Below are positions 1 to 9,000 of a stretch of 64,000 nt of DNA, in pieces. Position numbers and translations under genes: made by a program. The DNA is taken from positions 304,958 to 368,957 of the forward strand of contig JASJOS010000010.1 of assembly GCA_030068525.1 (NCBI GenBank). The letters run 5' to 3'. Positions within the stretch are counted from its first letter, which is position 1, and every line of letters starts with the position of its first letter. The notes below the pieces were generated by a model. The model was given only the letters and a program-made list of their open reading frames with translations, searched no databases and had not been told where the DNA came from. This DNA comes from Xanthocytophaga flava (GTDB taxonomy: Bacteria; Bacteroidota; Bacteroidia; Cytophagales; 172606-1).

Positions 1-333
1 TGAGGTGGTTAGTTCATTATAAGCCATTCCAGACTTTAAGGAAAACATGTCTTTAACTTAAAGAGTTATTAGTACGGGTAAACCCCAATGTGGCCAACTT
101 AAAATTTTATTTATTTTTTGTCCTTCTGAAAGAAACTTTTGACAAATAGAGCCACATTTCCTTTCTGAGAGAAAAATAAACTCCAGTCGGAAAGGTCGCC
201 GGTCTTGTCACGAGATCCTTTCAGGAGGGCAAAAAGGGAGAGTCTTCCTAAAAGGAGGAAAGGGGGTTAAGTAGCTCCCTTAAATTTACAGTATTGAACG
301 TTTGTTCAAACCAGTACCTTTCTATTAAAGACA
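1..333. other. Leading intergenic stretch, possible dispersed repeat
   Basis: No convincing coding frame is visible here. Positions about 195-245 read, on the minus strand, as a CCTCCTGAAAGGATCTCG-type block followed by GTGACAAGACC. This resembles intergenic repeats that I remember from Cytophagales genomes, but I cannot confirm it without a genome search. A purine-rich tract (about 230-270) follows. The window edge cuts off whatever lies to the left. Confidence 0.25.
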
Positions 334-366
334 GCACCTACACCTTTTTCAAAAAGGTATAGGTGC
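334..366 (-). terminator. Hairpin downstream of the small lipoprotein gene
   Basis: An inverted repeat of 16 bases per arm (334-349 and 351-366) has one mismatch and a one-base centre. The arms begin GCACCTA and end TAGGTGC. It lies just beyond the stop of the minus-strand gene at 408-812, so it probably ends that transcript. The U-tract on the minus strand is weak, so a role as an mRNA 3' stabiliser is also possible. Confidence 0.5.
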
Positions 367-407
367 CTTTAATCCTCATACCCCAATCCCTTGTATTGGA
401 AAAAAGT

Positions 408-812
408 TTATTTCAGAGAGCGAACAGTTACATGATCTTCTTCGCCCATTTTCCATACTTCTCCTGTAATCTGAATAGTTTCTCCCACCTTTACAGCCCG
501 ATATTGACTTGCATTTTCTTTCAGATTGGCGTGACTAACTGTCGCAAAATATGTTTTGTTGTCACTGGTTACTAGCTTGGCTGTATAACCATCCTTGCCT
601 GGTGTTACTTCTTTTACTTCTCCCGAAATAGATTCAAGCTGGGTTTTTGTACTGTCTTCTGTGGCAGTAGAAGCTGTTGTATCCTCTACTAGTGTGGCTA
701 CTGTGTCTGCAGTCGATTCTGTTGTTGCTGTCGACTCTTCAGTGTGTGAAGCACAACTTGCAGCAAAAGCCAGCATTGCTACAAAAGACATACTTCTGAA
801 ATACTGTTTCAT
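408..812 (-). CDS. Small lipoprotein with OB-fold-like C-terminal domain
   Basis: This encodes a 134-residue exported lipoprotein of unknown function. The start at 812 is chosen because it gives MKQYF followed by a hydrophobic stretch and a lipobox FAASC with Cys20; the frame is open 23 codons further upstream, but that part does not look like a signal. Residues 21-60 are a Thr/Ser/Glu-rich linker with repeated TEST and TAST motifs. Residues about 62-134 alternate strand-like segments (GEVKEV, YTAKLVTSD, KTYFATV, GETIQITGEVW) that suggest a small OB-fold or beta-barrel domain. It stands alone, and the hairpin at 334-366 follows it. The lipoprotein call is firm; the fold is inferred from pattern only. 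Confidence 0.75.
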   Translation of the reverse strand: MKQYFRSMSFVAMLAFAASCASHTEESTATTESTADTVATLVEDTTASTATEDSTKTQLESISGEVKEVTPGKDGYTAKLVTSDNKTYFATVSHANLKENASQYRAVKVGETIQITGEVWKMGEEDHVTVRSLK

Positions 813-1023
813 AATTGAATGTGAAAAATGAAAAATAAAATGAACTACAAAGGTATAACAAAAAACAGCTAAGTTTTTCAAATCAGATGCTGCAAAACTC
901 TTATATAAACTTAGGTGCTATTCCTGAGCCTTTTATCTTGCTATCTGTCCAAGTATGTTATTCTATATAGTCTAATTTAGTATCAAATTACCATGAGATA
1001 CTTGATCTTAAAGAAACAATAAC

Positions 1024-1314
1024 ATGAATAAGAAGTTATTGTACAATCAGAACGAAGCAGGTCACATAAATCAGGAAGTAACTATTACCTTAGAAGACAA
1101 TGGGCAAGGAATTGAAGATGCATACAAAGAAAAAATTTTTGCTATGTTCTTTCGTGCATCAGAAAGAACGGATGGTTCAGGGCTTGGTTTATATATTGTT
1201 AAACAGGCTATAGAACAAATGGGGGGAAAGATTATGCTTAAGAGCGAAATAGATAAAGGGACTACTTTTACTATCATTTTACCTAATCTCAAACCCACAA
1301 TTGGTAGTATGTAA
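1024..1314 (+). pseudogene. Histidine-kinase ATPase domain remnant
   Basis: The 96 codons contain only the C-terminal half of a HATPase_c domain: a G1 box (EDNGQGI, residues about 25-31), an F-box-like segment (KEKIFAMFFRAS), a G2 box (GSGLGLYIVKQAI) and the closing GTTFTIILP. The N box, the phospho-accepting His/dimerisation region and any sensor part are absent, and the preceding 140 bases do not encode them. Known kinases need these parts, so this is most likely the tail of a degraded sensor kinase. The first 16 residues look unrelated to the family. It could still be expressed as a small protein, but nothing supports that. Confidence 0.6.
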
Positions 1315-1501
1315 TCTTGCTTTAGCAGAAAATAAAAAAAGAACCGACAATGTATCGATTCTTTTCCTTTGACTAAACAAGAGCCCTTTCACGTCTCTAA
1401 ATGACTCTATTTAGCTCAATAACGTTATAATTGGATGATTGTTGTTTTAAGTGTCAGACTTATAGTCTGTGTTAGATCTTTTTAGTATAAGTGGTAACGA
1501 A

Positions 1502-1621
1502 TCAGTCCAAATGGTGATTGCCAGAATTGGAGGCATTTAATGCTTCTTTTTCTGAACGGTTTTGAAATACAAGAAAACCATTTACCAATAGGAAAGATAC
1601 AATAGCGGCGGCAGTCATCAT
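1502..1621 (-). CDS. Possible 39-residue single-pass membrane protein
   Basis: A short frame starting with two adjacent ATGs (1621 and 1618) encodes a hydrophobic helix, TAAAIVSFLLVNGFLVF, followed by a polar tail rich in Asn, Ser and His. The hydrophobic helix with a charged exit (QNRSEKEA) is typical of small bacterial membrane proteins. No ribosome-binding site is seen, but genes in this phylum usually lack one. No family is recognised; the frame could be a chance one in AT-rich DNA. Confidence 0.35.
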   Translation of the reverse strand: MMTAAAIVSFLLVNGFLVFQNRSEKEALNASNSGNHHLD

Positions 1622-1813
1622 AGTTGTAGTAATTAAGAATGTTTTATAGACGTGCAAAATCTATACCAAATTTTAATAGTTAATGGCGGTTGTATGAAAA
1701 GGTAACCTGTTTTCACAGGAAGAAAAATAGTATTTTTGATTCTATAACGTAAGATGTAGAGATGTATTATGCTGATAGACAGAGAAAGTAATAATTTTGC
1801 TTTGTATAAATTC

Positions 1814-2113
1814 TTATAAAGTTGGTTGTGTGCCTTGTATGGCAGCCCAGGATGATAGCGGAAAAGAAACAGCAAATACACGAATAACTTCAATCTTGGG
1901 CGATGTAGTCAGATTTTGCATCTGAATAATATCGTGTAGGTCTTTTAACGCTTTTTTGGGAGTCAGGGTTTCCTTATCATGCCAAAGAGTTTTGTTGGGA
2001 AGATAATAAACTGTATTATCAGAAATAAACTGGTCTTTGTATCCTTTCTTTTTTAGTTCCTGCTTAACGATTTTATTATCTGAACTGATGTCGTAAGTTA
2101 GTAAGATTCCCAT
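1814..2113 (-). CDS. Small protein with possible Cas2/VapD-like ferredoxin fold
   Basis: This encodes a 99-residue soluble protein. It begins MGILLTYDIS, a strand ending in Asp8, which is how Cas2 and VapD-type proteins begin. It continues with a charged helix (NKIVKQELKKKGY), a strand with YYLPNKTLWH, a second helix (PKKALKDLHDIIQMQ) and a late strand (KIEVIRVFAVSF), giving a beta-alpha-beta-beta-alpha-beta order. The SSWAAI segment near the end resembles conserved hypothetical proteins that I recall from many bacteria. No cas1 or CRISPR repeats lie nearby, so a role in adaptation is unlikely. A nuclease or toxin role is speculation. The fold is inferred from pattern only. Confidence 0.6.
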   Translation of the reverse strand: MGILLTYDISSDNKIVKQELKKKGYKDQFISDNTVYYLPNKTLWHDKETLTPKKALKDLHDIIQMQNLTTSPKIEVIRVFAVSFPLSSWAAIQGTQPTL

Positions 2114-2201
2114 TGTTTTGTATTGTTTCGATTTTGATTGTTATTGCTATAGATTATAGAGAGACGGTTTGTATTCCCCCTAAAAAAATATGCCTGTATA
2201 A

Positions 2202-2235
2202 AAAAAAGAGCAAATAAGAATATCTGCTCTTTTTT
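2202..2235 (-). terminator. Intrinsic terminator of the His-rich gene pair
   Basis: The stem has GAGCA at 2208-2212 and TGCTC at 2225-2229, flanked by A7 on one side and T6 on the other, so the structure can extend and can act in both directions. It lies downstream of the minus-strand gene ending at 2353 and upstream of the gene starting at 2113. Confidence 0.65.
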
Positions 2236-2352
2236 AATTACTCTATGTTTTAATTTACGATTACTATATGTACGTAAATAAGTCTACAACTGGATTTTTA
2301 CTTAAAAGAATCTGGGAAAAAAAATCCAAAATTTTATTGTAACGACTTGTTA

Positions 2353-2583
2353 CTAACGGGAACTATCCTGCTGATCATTGAGATCGTTTTCCGGAGCCTG
2401 TGCATCCGGAGAATGTCCATGTTTATGGTCTCGCCAGTGATGACGTTCGTGCGAATCTTCATAACAATGATGGGGGTGATTATGCCATCTGTGCCAGTGA
2501 GCTGGACCTACAAATGCCCTTAATGTCCCGAATGTAAGGGCTGCGGCTGTAAAGGCAATCAGAAATCTTGTGCTTCGTTTCAT
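2353..2583 (-). CDS. Histidine-rich small exported or membrane protein
   Basis: This encodes 76 residues. Residues 5-25 form a hydrophobic segment (signal peptide or anchor) after a basic start MKRSTR. Residues 29-57 hold twelve histidines together with Trp, Asp, Glu and one Cys, and a Gln/Asp-rich tail follows. Such a cluster would be expected to bind divalent metals such as Ni, Zn or Cu in the periplasm, but this is inferred from composition. It follows the membrane-protein gene at 2643-2927 on the same strand with a 59-base gap, so the two probably form one transcript. No family is recognised. Confidence 0.65.
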   Translation of the reverse strand: MKRSTRFLIAFTAAALTFGTLRAFVGPAHWHRWHNHPHHCYEDSHERHHWRDHKHGHSPDAQAPENDLNDQQDSSR

Positions 2584-2642
2584 AGTTATATATCTTTATT
2601 TTTTGTGAATAGAAATTTTGCTCTGTCAGAGGTCATATTCCT

Positions 2643-2927
2643 TTATAAACTTTCTGCGGGTTTGCTACGATAAAATCCGCAACGATCCTGAGAACGTTGT
2701 TTAAAAGCTGTATACTCTTCCTCACTCATACTCCGAATGCGATCCGTAAAATGGGTAAAGGATCTGCGATGCCCATGTGGTCCAAACCGTCTGCGTGCAA
2801 AGATCCGGAAAAGTGCTCCGATGATCACAATGAACACTACAATGCGTAGTAAAAAGAACGGCATAAAAAAGAGTGCAGCTCCAAACAAGGCACCAAACAA
2901 AATGGATTTAAAAATTTGTGCAGTCAT
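2643..2927 (-). CDS. Small membrane protein with basic, His-containing tail
   Basis: This encodes 94 residues. The N-terminal half is very hydrophobic (about residues 8-42, two possible helices, including ALFGAALFFMPFFLLR and VVFIVIIGALFRIF). It is followed by a basic stretch (ARRRFGPHGHRRS) that should stay in the cytoplasm and a charged helix (DRIRSMSEEEYTAFKQR). It is the promoter-proximal gene of a two-gene unit with the His-rich protein, which suggests a joint job, perhaps metal handling or envelope stress; this is inference. No family is recognised. Confidence 0.6.
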   Translation of the reverse strand: MTAQIFKSILFGALFGAALFFMPFFLLRIVVFIVIIGALFRIFARRRFGPHGHRRSFTHFTDRIRSMSEEEYTAFKQRSQDRCGFYRSKPAESL

Positions 2928-3224
2928 TTTCTTAGTTGTTTAGAAATAGATAAATAGGGTTTATATAAGAGAAGACGTAGCATAGAGGAGGATTACTTTA
3001 AAAAAGGATAACTATTTTTGGCGTCCCTACCCACTAGAAGTTTATGAAATGAGGGAGACTGCCAGAGAGGTAAAATTGCGTGAAGGAGAGAAGGTATAAA
3101 ATAAACATAAAAGTGAATTCAATTTGTACATGTATTAATCCAAATAGTCCTATATTTAAGTCGGAATCTACTACGTAAGTAAATCCATTTCCTATTCTTT
3201 CCGCTTATTAACTATTTACCACTT

Positions 3225-4181
3225 ATGTCACTACATCGTCGTGATTTTCTGAAGCAGTTGGGACAAGCCTCGGCTGCGGCTGCTTTCTTACCTGTATTAG
3301 GTGATGCATTGGCTGCATCTCCAAAAAAGATGTTTTTTGAGATATCTCTGGCAGAATGGTCATTGCATAAAGCAATTTTTGGAAAACAACTTTCTAACCT
3401 GGATTTTCCAGTAAAAGCAAAAAAAGACTTTGGAATTACTATCGTTGAGTATGTAAATACCTGTTTCTTTGATGGTACACATACATTTAAGGAAAATGCT
3501 ACCAATCAGACGTATCTGAAGGAGCTACTGATGCGTTGCAAAGACAATGGTGTACGTAACCACCTGATTATGTGTGACGCAGAAGGTAATTTGGGAGATT
3601 TGGACGATGCTAAACGGAAACAGGCTGTTGAAAATCACTACAAATGGGTAGAAGCTGCTAAATTTCTGGGTTGCGCCACTATTCGTGTGAATGCTGCTGG
3701 CGAAGGTACTGCTGATGAAGTAGCGAAAGCCGCTACAGATGGATTGGGACGGCTGTCAGAGTTTGCGGCTAAGTCTAAAATCAATGTAATTGTTGAAAAT
3801 CACGGGGGCTATTCTTCAGATGGACAATGGTTATCCAAAGTGATGAAGGCTGTTAATATGAAGAACTGTGGTACATTACCTGACTTTGGAAATTTCTGTT
3901 TGAAATGGCAGGCTAATCATGCTGGATGTGACGAGTCGTATGACCGTTACAAAGGAACAGAAGAGTTGATGCCTTTTGCCAAAGGAGTAAGTGCCAAGAC
4001 GTATAACTTTGATGAGAAAGGAAATGAGAAAGATATGGATTATACAAAATTGCTCAAAATTGTGAAACAGGCAGGTTTTAAAGGTATTGTGGGAATTGAA
4101 TATGAAGGTAGTACATTAACTGAGGAAGAAGGTATCCGCAAAACAAAAGCTTTGCTGGAAAGAGTAGGGGAAACAGTGTAA
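3225..4181 (+). CDS. Exported sugar-phosphate isomerase/epimerase-like TIM-barrel protein
   Basis: This encodes a 318-residue member of the xylose isomerase-like TIM-barrel superfamily, of the type annotated as hydroxypyruvate isomerase-like or sugar phosphate isomerase/epimerase. The N-terminus MSLHRRDFLKQLGQASAAAA has the RR-x-F-L pattern of a Tat signal, so the enzyme is probably exported folded with its metal. Barrel motifs include a strand ending in EY (TIVEYVN), IRVNAAG, the metal-ligand-like VIVENHGG (Glu, His) and TLPDFGNF (Asp), and the closing GIVGIEYEG. It is divergent from a SusCD locus that ends in the adjacent terminator-separated region, which suggests work on a sugar or sugar acid. 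The substrate is unknown. Confidence 0.8.
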   Translation: MSLHRRDFLKQLGQASAAAAFLPVLGDALAASPKKMFFEISLAEWSLHKAIFGKQLSNLDFPVKAKKDFGITIVEYVNTCFFDGTHTFKENATNQTYLKELLMRCKDNGVRNHLIMCDAEGNLGDLDDAKRKQAVENHYKWVEAAKFLGCATIRVNAAGEGTADEVAKAATDGLGRLSEFAAKSKINVIVENHGGYSSDGQWLSKVMKAVNMKNCGTLPDFGNFCLKWQANHAGCDESYDRYKGTEELMPFAKGVSAKTYNFDEKGNEKDMDYTKLLKIVKQAGFKGIVGIEYEGSTLTEEEGIRKTKALLERVGETV

Positions 4182-4200
4182 TTATGGTAGTGATAAAATA

Positions 4201-4233
4201 AAAGCCTCTATATCTAGTAGATATAGAGGCTTT
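4201..4233. terminator. Bidirectional terminator between isomerase-like gene and susD
   Basis: A perfect 15-bp inverted repeat (4201-4215 and 4219-4233) has a three-base loop. AAA precedes it and TTTT follows, so it can end both the plus-strand gene (stop at 4181) and the minus-strand susD (stop at 4258). Confidence 0.85.
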
Positions 4234-4257
4234 TATTTGTTTCTGGTTACTCGGAAC

Positions 4258-6036
4258 TTAATTGTATCCCGGATTCTGTTTTAATAACGGTGTTCCATTC
4301 ACCACACTCAAGTCAATTTGATATTGAGGAATAGGAAAGTAGTTGTTTTTGCCATTAACATATTTTCCTCCTGACAGGTCTGTTGTTATTTTTGATTCAT
4401 AACCAAAATAGTTTGTGAGAGACTGCCCGGCCTGGCCCCATCTGACCAAATCAAAAAAGCGATGTCCCTCCATGGCAAGCTCAATACCACGCTCATAGTA
4501 AATGGCTTGTAAAACATCTTCTTTACCTTTCCCTGCTAACGTTCCTGCTGGATAGGGTTTTACTTGATAGTTAGCTGCTGGTGTAGTGGAATAACCTGTT
4601 AGTGGATTCTCATCATCAATATAGGTATATAACCAGCCCGTTTTATCAGCAGCCCGGGTCCTTATTCTATTTACATATTCTTCCGCTTTAACCAGGCTTC
4701 CAGCATTTGCTTCAGCTTCGGCAGCCATCAATAACACATCTGCAAAACGGATAATCAGTACGTTAATCGCATTTCCGGGTGCCCATGAGCTCAAATCGGC
4801 ATACAAGTCCTGTGTCTTTTGACGATGAACATTCTTTTTAGGGGCATAAGGTCCGGCAAATGCCTGATCACGTACCCAATCCTTACCTGGAAACAAGCCC
4901 CAATCGTGATACGGAATTCCCCTGCGTCCGATTGTCCAGTCTATGCGTGGATCTAGAGGGCCTGCATCTGGCGTAAAGGGTGTAGAAGAAGATAGATTCA
5001 TGTCATTTTTGATAGGATGACTATCATAATCAGTCAGATAAGGTAACCCGGTTCCATCTGTACGGTACATATTGGCAAGCATTTGTGAGGGCTGAAAAAA
5101 ACCGCAACAGCTGAATGGCGCTCCTTCTCCATAAGGAAAGTTAAGCATTCCTCCCTGGTTGGCATTGGTAATGTCGAGTGTGCCATCATTCGCTACCATC
5201 TGAATGGCAAAAACAGATTCTGCATTATTTTTGGTAGCCGCATCAAAGTTATCTTTAAAAGGTACAAGATCATATTTGAGTCCATTGGTGGTAACACCAT
5301 TGGTGATGACATCTGTAAACACAGTCACTGCATCCGCAAATTTTTGCTCATAGAGATAGGTTTTACCCAAATATGCACCCGCAGCCCATTTATTCACACG
5401 TCCCACAAGTGTTTGCGTTTCAGGTAAGTTCTCGTATGCAAATTTGAAGTCTGCCTCAATCATAGGCCATATGTCTTTGTCATTTGGCTGGTTAAAGTCC
5501 GTTGTAGATTCGTCGATCCAAGGCACCATATTCCACATTTTCTTGAGTTCAAAGTAATAATGAGCTCTTAAAAATCGGGCTTGAGCTTCGGTGTTGACTT
5601 TTTCCGGATCAGGTAAATCTTTTACCTGTGGCAATATTCTCAGTACCGCATTGGAGCGGGAAACACCTTCATACAAAGCCTTCCATTTGGTATTGAAAAA
5701 GCCATTATCTCCACCTGTTGCAAAAGTTGCAATGGCAGTAATGGGTGTTTGGTCTCCACCATCACTCCCTTTATGAGCTTCACCTCCCGTAATGGAGCCA
5801 TAAATCCAGTTATCAGGGGCAGACTCCCATCCATTCCCTCCTGTAAAGTCTCCCTGTCCATCCAGTACGGCATACGCCCCTGTCAAAAGCTCATCAATTC
5901 CTTTGGCATTGGCCAGTACCTGATCACCTAACGCTCCCTGTGCTGGCTTATCTAAAAAGTTATCTTTACAACCTGGCAGGAAGACCAGACTACTCACGAA
6001 TGAAAGAGCAACAATATATTTAATTATTTTTTTCAT
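4258..6036 (-). CDS. SusD/RagB family nutrient-binding outer-membrane lipoprotein
   Basis: This encodes 592 residues, the usual size for SusD homologues, which sit on the cell surface as the lid of a SusC transporter and bind the glycan or peptide substrate. The signal peptide ends at the lipobox LPGC with Cys23, followed by acidic KDNFLDKPAQG. The TPR-like helices are seen in ARFLRAHYYFELKKMW, and the family's C-terminal signature is present as YYERGIELAMEGHRFFDLVRWG; the last part is NPGYN. The gene starts 21 bases after the susC stop, so they are co-transcribed. No glycosidase or peptidase is attached to the unit, so the substrate cannot be read from context. Confidence 0.95.
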   Translation of the reverse strand: MKKIIKYIVALSFVSSLVFLPGCKDNFLDKPAQGALGDQVLANAKGIDELLTGAYAVLDGQGDFTGGNGWESAPDNWIYGSITGGEAHKGSDGGDQTPITAIATFATGGDNGFFNTKWKALYEGVSRSNAVLRILPQVKDLPDPEKVNTEAQARFLRAHYYFELKKMWNMVPWIDESTTDFNQPNDKDIWPMIEADFKFAYENLPETQTLVGRVNKWAAGAYLGKTYLYEQKFADAVTVFTDVITNGVTTNGLKYDLVPFKDNFDAATKNNAESVFAIQMVANDGTLDITNANQGGMLNFPYGEGAPFSCCGFFQPSQMLANMYRTDGTGLPYLTDYDSHPIKNDMNLSSSTPFTPDAGPLDPRIDWTIGRRGIPYHDWGLFPGKDWVRDQAFAGPYAPKKNVHRQKTQDLYADLSSWAPGNAINVLIIRFADVLLMAAEAEANAGSLVKAEEYVNRIRTRAADKTGWLYTYIDDENPLTGYSTTPAANYQVKPYPAGTLAGKGKEDVLQAIYYERGIELAMEGHRFFDLVRWGQAGQSLTNYFGYESKITTDLSGGKYVNGKNNYFPIPQYQIDLSVVNGTPLLKQNPGYN

Positions 6037-6057
6037 ATGTAGGTTCTTCAGCGGTGA

Positions 6058-9000
6058 TCAAAAAGTAAGATTAAGTCCAACTGTATACTGTTTGGCAGAC
6101 GGGTAAGATCCTTCATCAATACCAAATATGATTTGACTGCCACTGGTATTGCGGCTCACTTCCGGATCAATACCAGAGTATTTGGTTAGGGTGAATAAAT
6201 TGGTTGCCTGCACATAAAAGCGCAACTGCTGTATCCTTAACTTGGTCAGCAATGTAGGAGAAAGGGTATATCCCAATTGTATATTTTTAGCCCGCAAATA
6301 CGATCCATTCTCTACAAAATAAGAATTAGGGACGCTAATTGTGCTAAAAGAACTTGCGTTTTCCTGAATAGGCGCTTTTGCATTATGATTTTCAGGTGTC
6401 CAGGAGTTATATAAGGCTGTTTTACTTTTGGCCCCTGAACGGGAGGAGTTAAAATCGGTCCACCACAAAGTTTGATTCCATATCTGGTTGCCCTGCACTC
6501 CATAGAAAAAGGTGCTCAGGTCCCATTGTTTATACGTAAATGCCAGGTTAAGACCATAACTAAAATCAGGATTGGGGTTTCCAAGCATCTGGCGGTCTGC
6601 TGCAGTGATCTGGCCATCTCCATTATTGTCAGCATATTTGAAACGACCCAGCGCGGCACCATCCTGATACACTGCATCTGGGTTGCCTGTTTTTTGGGCA
6701 GCCTGTGCATTCGCATCTGTAATTTCCTCGGCAGAGTTCCAGAATCCAACTACTTTATAGCCATAAAACTGACCAATAGAATTGCCAACCTGGTTGCGTA
6801 CAATGGACGCTCCGTCAAAATCACGACTTTCCAGATCAAAATAATTAGCAGAGTTACTTACTTTGACAATCTTATTATTGTAACTGGTAAATGTAAGCGT
6901 TGTACTTAATTTAAGATCCTGAGCTATATCAAAGATGGAATTGACTTGCAGGTCAATGCCCTGGTTTTTCATTTGCCCAATATTGACAAAAGGTACTGCA
7001 CCACCACCTGCTGTACCGATGAGAGAAGGATTAAAGAGTAGGTCTTTGATATGTTTTACATAATATTCGGCACTTATGTCTAGACGTCCATTAAAAAATG
7101 AAGCGTCAATGCCAATATTCGTATTAATGTTTTTTTCCCAAATAGCATTGGGATTGCCTATCTGGCTTTTTTCAAAACCTTCGTATGCGCCAGTTCCACT
7201 GGTGCCAGCAAGGTCATAGTAAGAGCTTCTGCGATTGGCACTATAGGTAGTAAAGGCATTTCCGGTGCCAACATTAATCTGATTGCCCATTATACCGTAA
7301 CTAGCACGTAACTTTAACTCATTAACCCAGGCAGCGGCTGCCATAAAGTTTTCTTTGGAAATCCGCCAACCTGCACTTACAGCAGGAAAATAGCCATATC
7401 GTTGGTTGATAAACTTAGAAGAACCATCACGTCTCAAAGTGGCACCCAAAAGATATTTGTCATTATAGATATAATCTGCCCGACTGATAAGTGAATACAG
7501 CGCATCCAGTGAACGATTGCTGTAGTTGCTTCGTGTTCCAGAGCCAGTACTCAGATTTACATAATTAGGGTCAAAAGAGAAATATCCTTGTGTACTGCCT
7601 CCGACTTCCCAATATTTGTTATTATAGGCTTCCGTACCCGCCACAACGGTCAATTCGTGTTTTCCAAATAGTTTGTGGAAGGTTAACAAGTTGGTCCATG
7701 TCCAGTTAAATCCACTATAAGAACCTTCCGAATAGGTATTGGTATTGCTATTTTCTTTGTTTTCGTAGGTTGGGAAAGCAAAAGAATTCCATCTTCCTGA
7801 ATAGTTCTCTCCACCAAAACTGGTACGTAGTGTAATGTATTTTAATACATCGGCTTCGGCGAAGACATTTCCAAACAAACGATTGTCAAGACCTTTGTCA
7901 TAGCGGGTTCTGTCTCGTATTGCTACCGGATTAAAGGCATCTCCCATGCCAGCAGCACGGCTTCCAGCATAATTGCCCTTGATGTCATATACAGGTACAA
8001 TGGGTTGCATTCGAAAGGAAAAGCCAATAGCTGACCCTGCATCGGAAGTGGAGGATTTGGGGTTATCGGAGATCGTATATACTAGGTTTTCTCCAATTCG
8101 AATGTGTTTGCCAATGTTGTATTGACTGTTGGATCGAATTGTGTAGCGCTTTAGGTAGGTATTGGTCAGAGCTCCCTGCTGATTGAAGTAATTTAAAGAA
8201 AATAAATAATTTCCCTGTTCACTCCCACCACTAAGTGAAATGTTGTGACTAGTAGAGGGCGCTGGTTTAAAAATCTCGTGAAACCAGTCTGTACCACTCT
8301 TGTTGGCTTTTACAATTTGGTTAAATGTATTAAAGTCATCTACTGAGGTATAATTAGGATTAACATAATACAAGTCAGGATTTGTGCGGGGGTCGCCTTC
8401 TTTTGCACCTGTTGGCAAAATGTAATCAGGTAATACCGGACTTGAGCCGTAGTCGTACTGATCATCTCCAACAGGTAAGCCAGAATTCTTTTGTACCTGA
8501 AATTTTAACTGAGCCTGTTCTTGCGGGTTCAGGGTATTCCAGATATTGCCTTTGGGTGGTGTCTGTATGCCAAACCAGGCAGTATACACTATTTTTACCT
8601 TATCTTTTCCTTTTTTGGTAGTGATGATAATAACCCCGTTGGCCGCGCGTGAACCATATATAGAAGCAGATCCGGCATCTTTCAGTACTTGCATACTGGC
8701 TATGTCATTGGTATTCAAGTCCGCAATAGAGGTAGTTGGAACCCCATCCACCACATACAGTGGGTTGTTATTGCCGAATGTATTCAGCCCCCGAATGCGT
8801 ACCTGAGGAGCATCTCCGGGTTGCCCTGACGTAACTACGGTTACACCAGAAGCTCGGCCTTGTAATTGATTAGTTACCTGTCCATCTGTACTTTGTTTTA
8901 GTTGGTCTACGTCTACCACTGATACAGCACCAATCAAGTCTTTTTTGCGTTGAGCGCCATAACCCGTTACCACTACTTCTGTGAGTGTGGAAATATCTGG

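Noticed and set aside
363..831. Plus-strand frames over the first lipoprotein gene
   Set aside because: The minus-strand frame has a lipobox and a sensible domain; these frames are shadows.
1330..1365. Possible terminator after the kinase remnant
   Set aside because: AGAACCG and CGATTCT pair only loosely; not convincing.
1633..1893. 86-codon minus-strand frame
   Set aside because: It overlaps the Cas2/VapD-like gene in another frame, and its composition is that of translated AT-rich DNA.
1814..2113. Cas2 as evidence for a CRISPR-Cas locus
   Set aside because: No cas1, other cas genes or repeat array are seen in the window.
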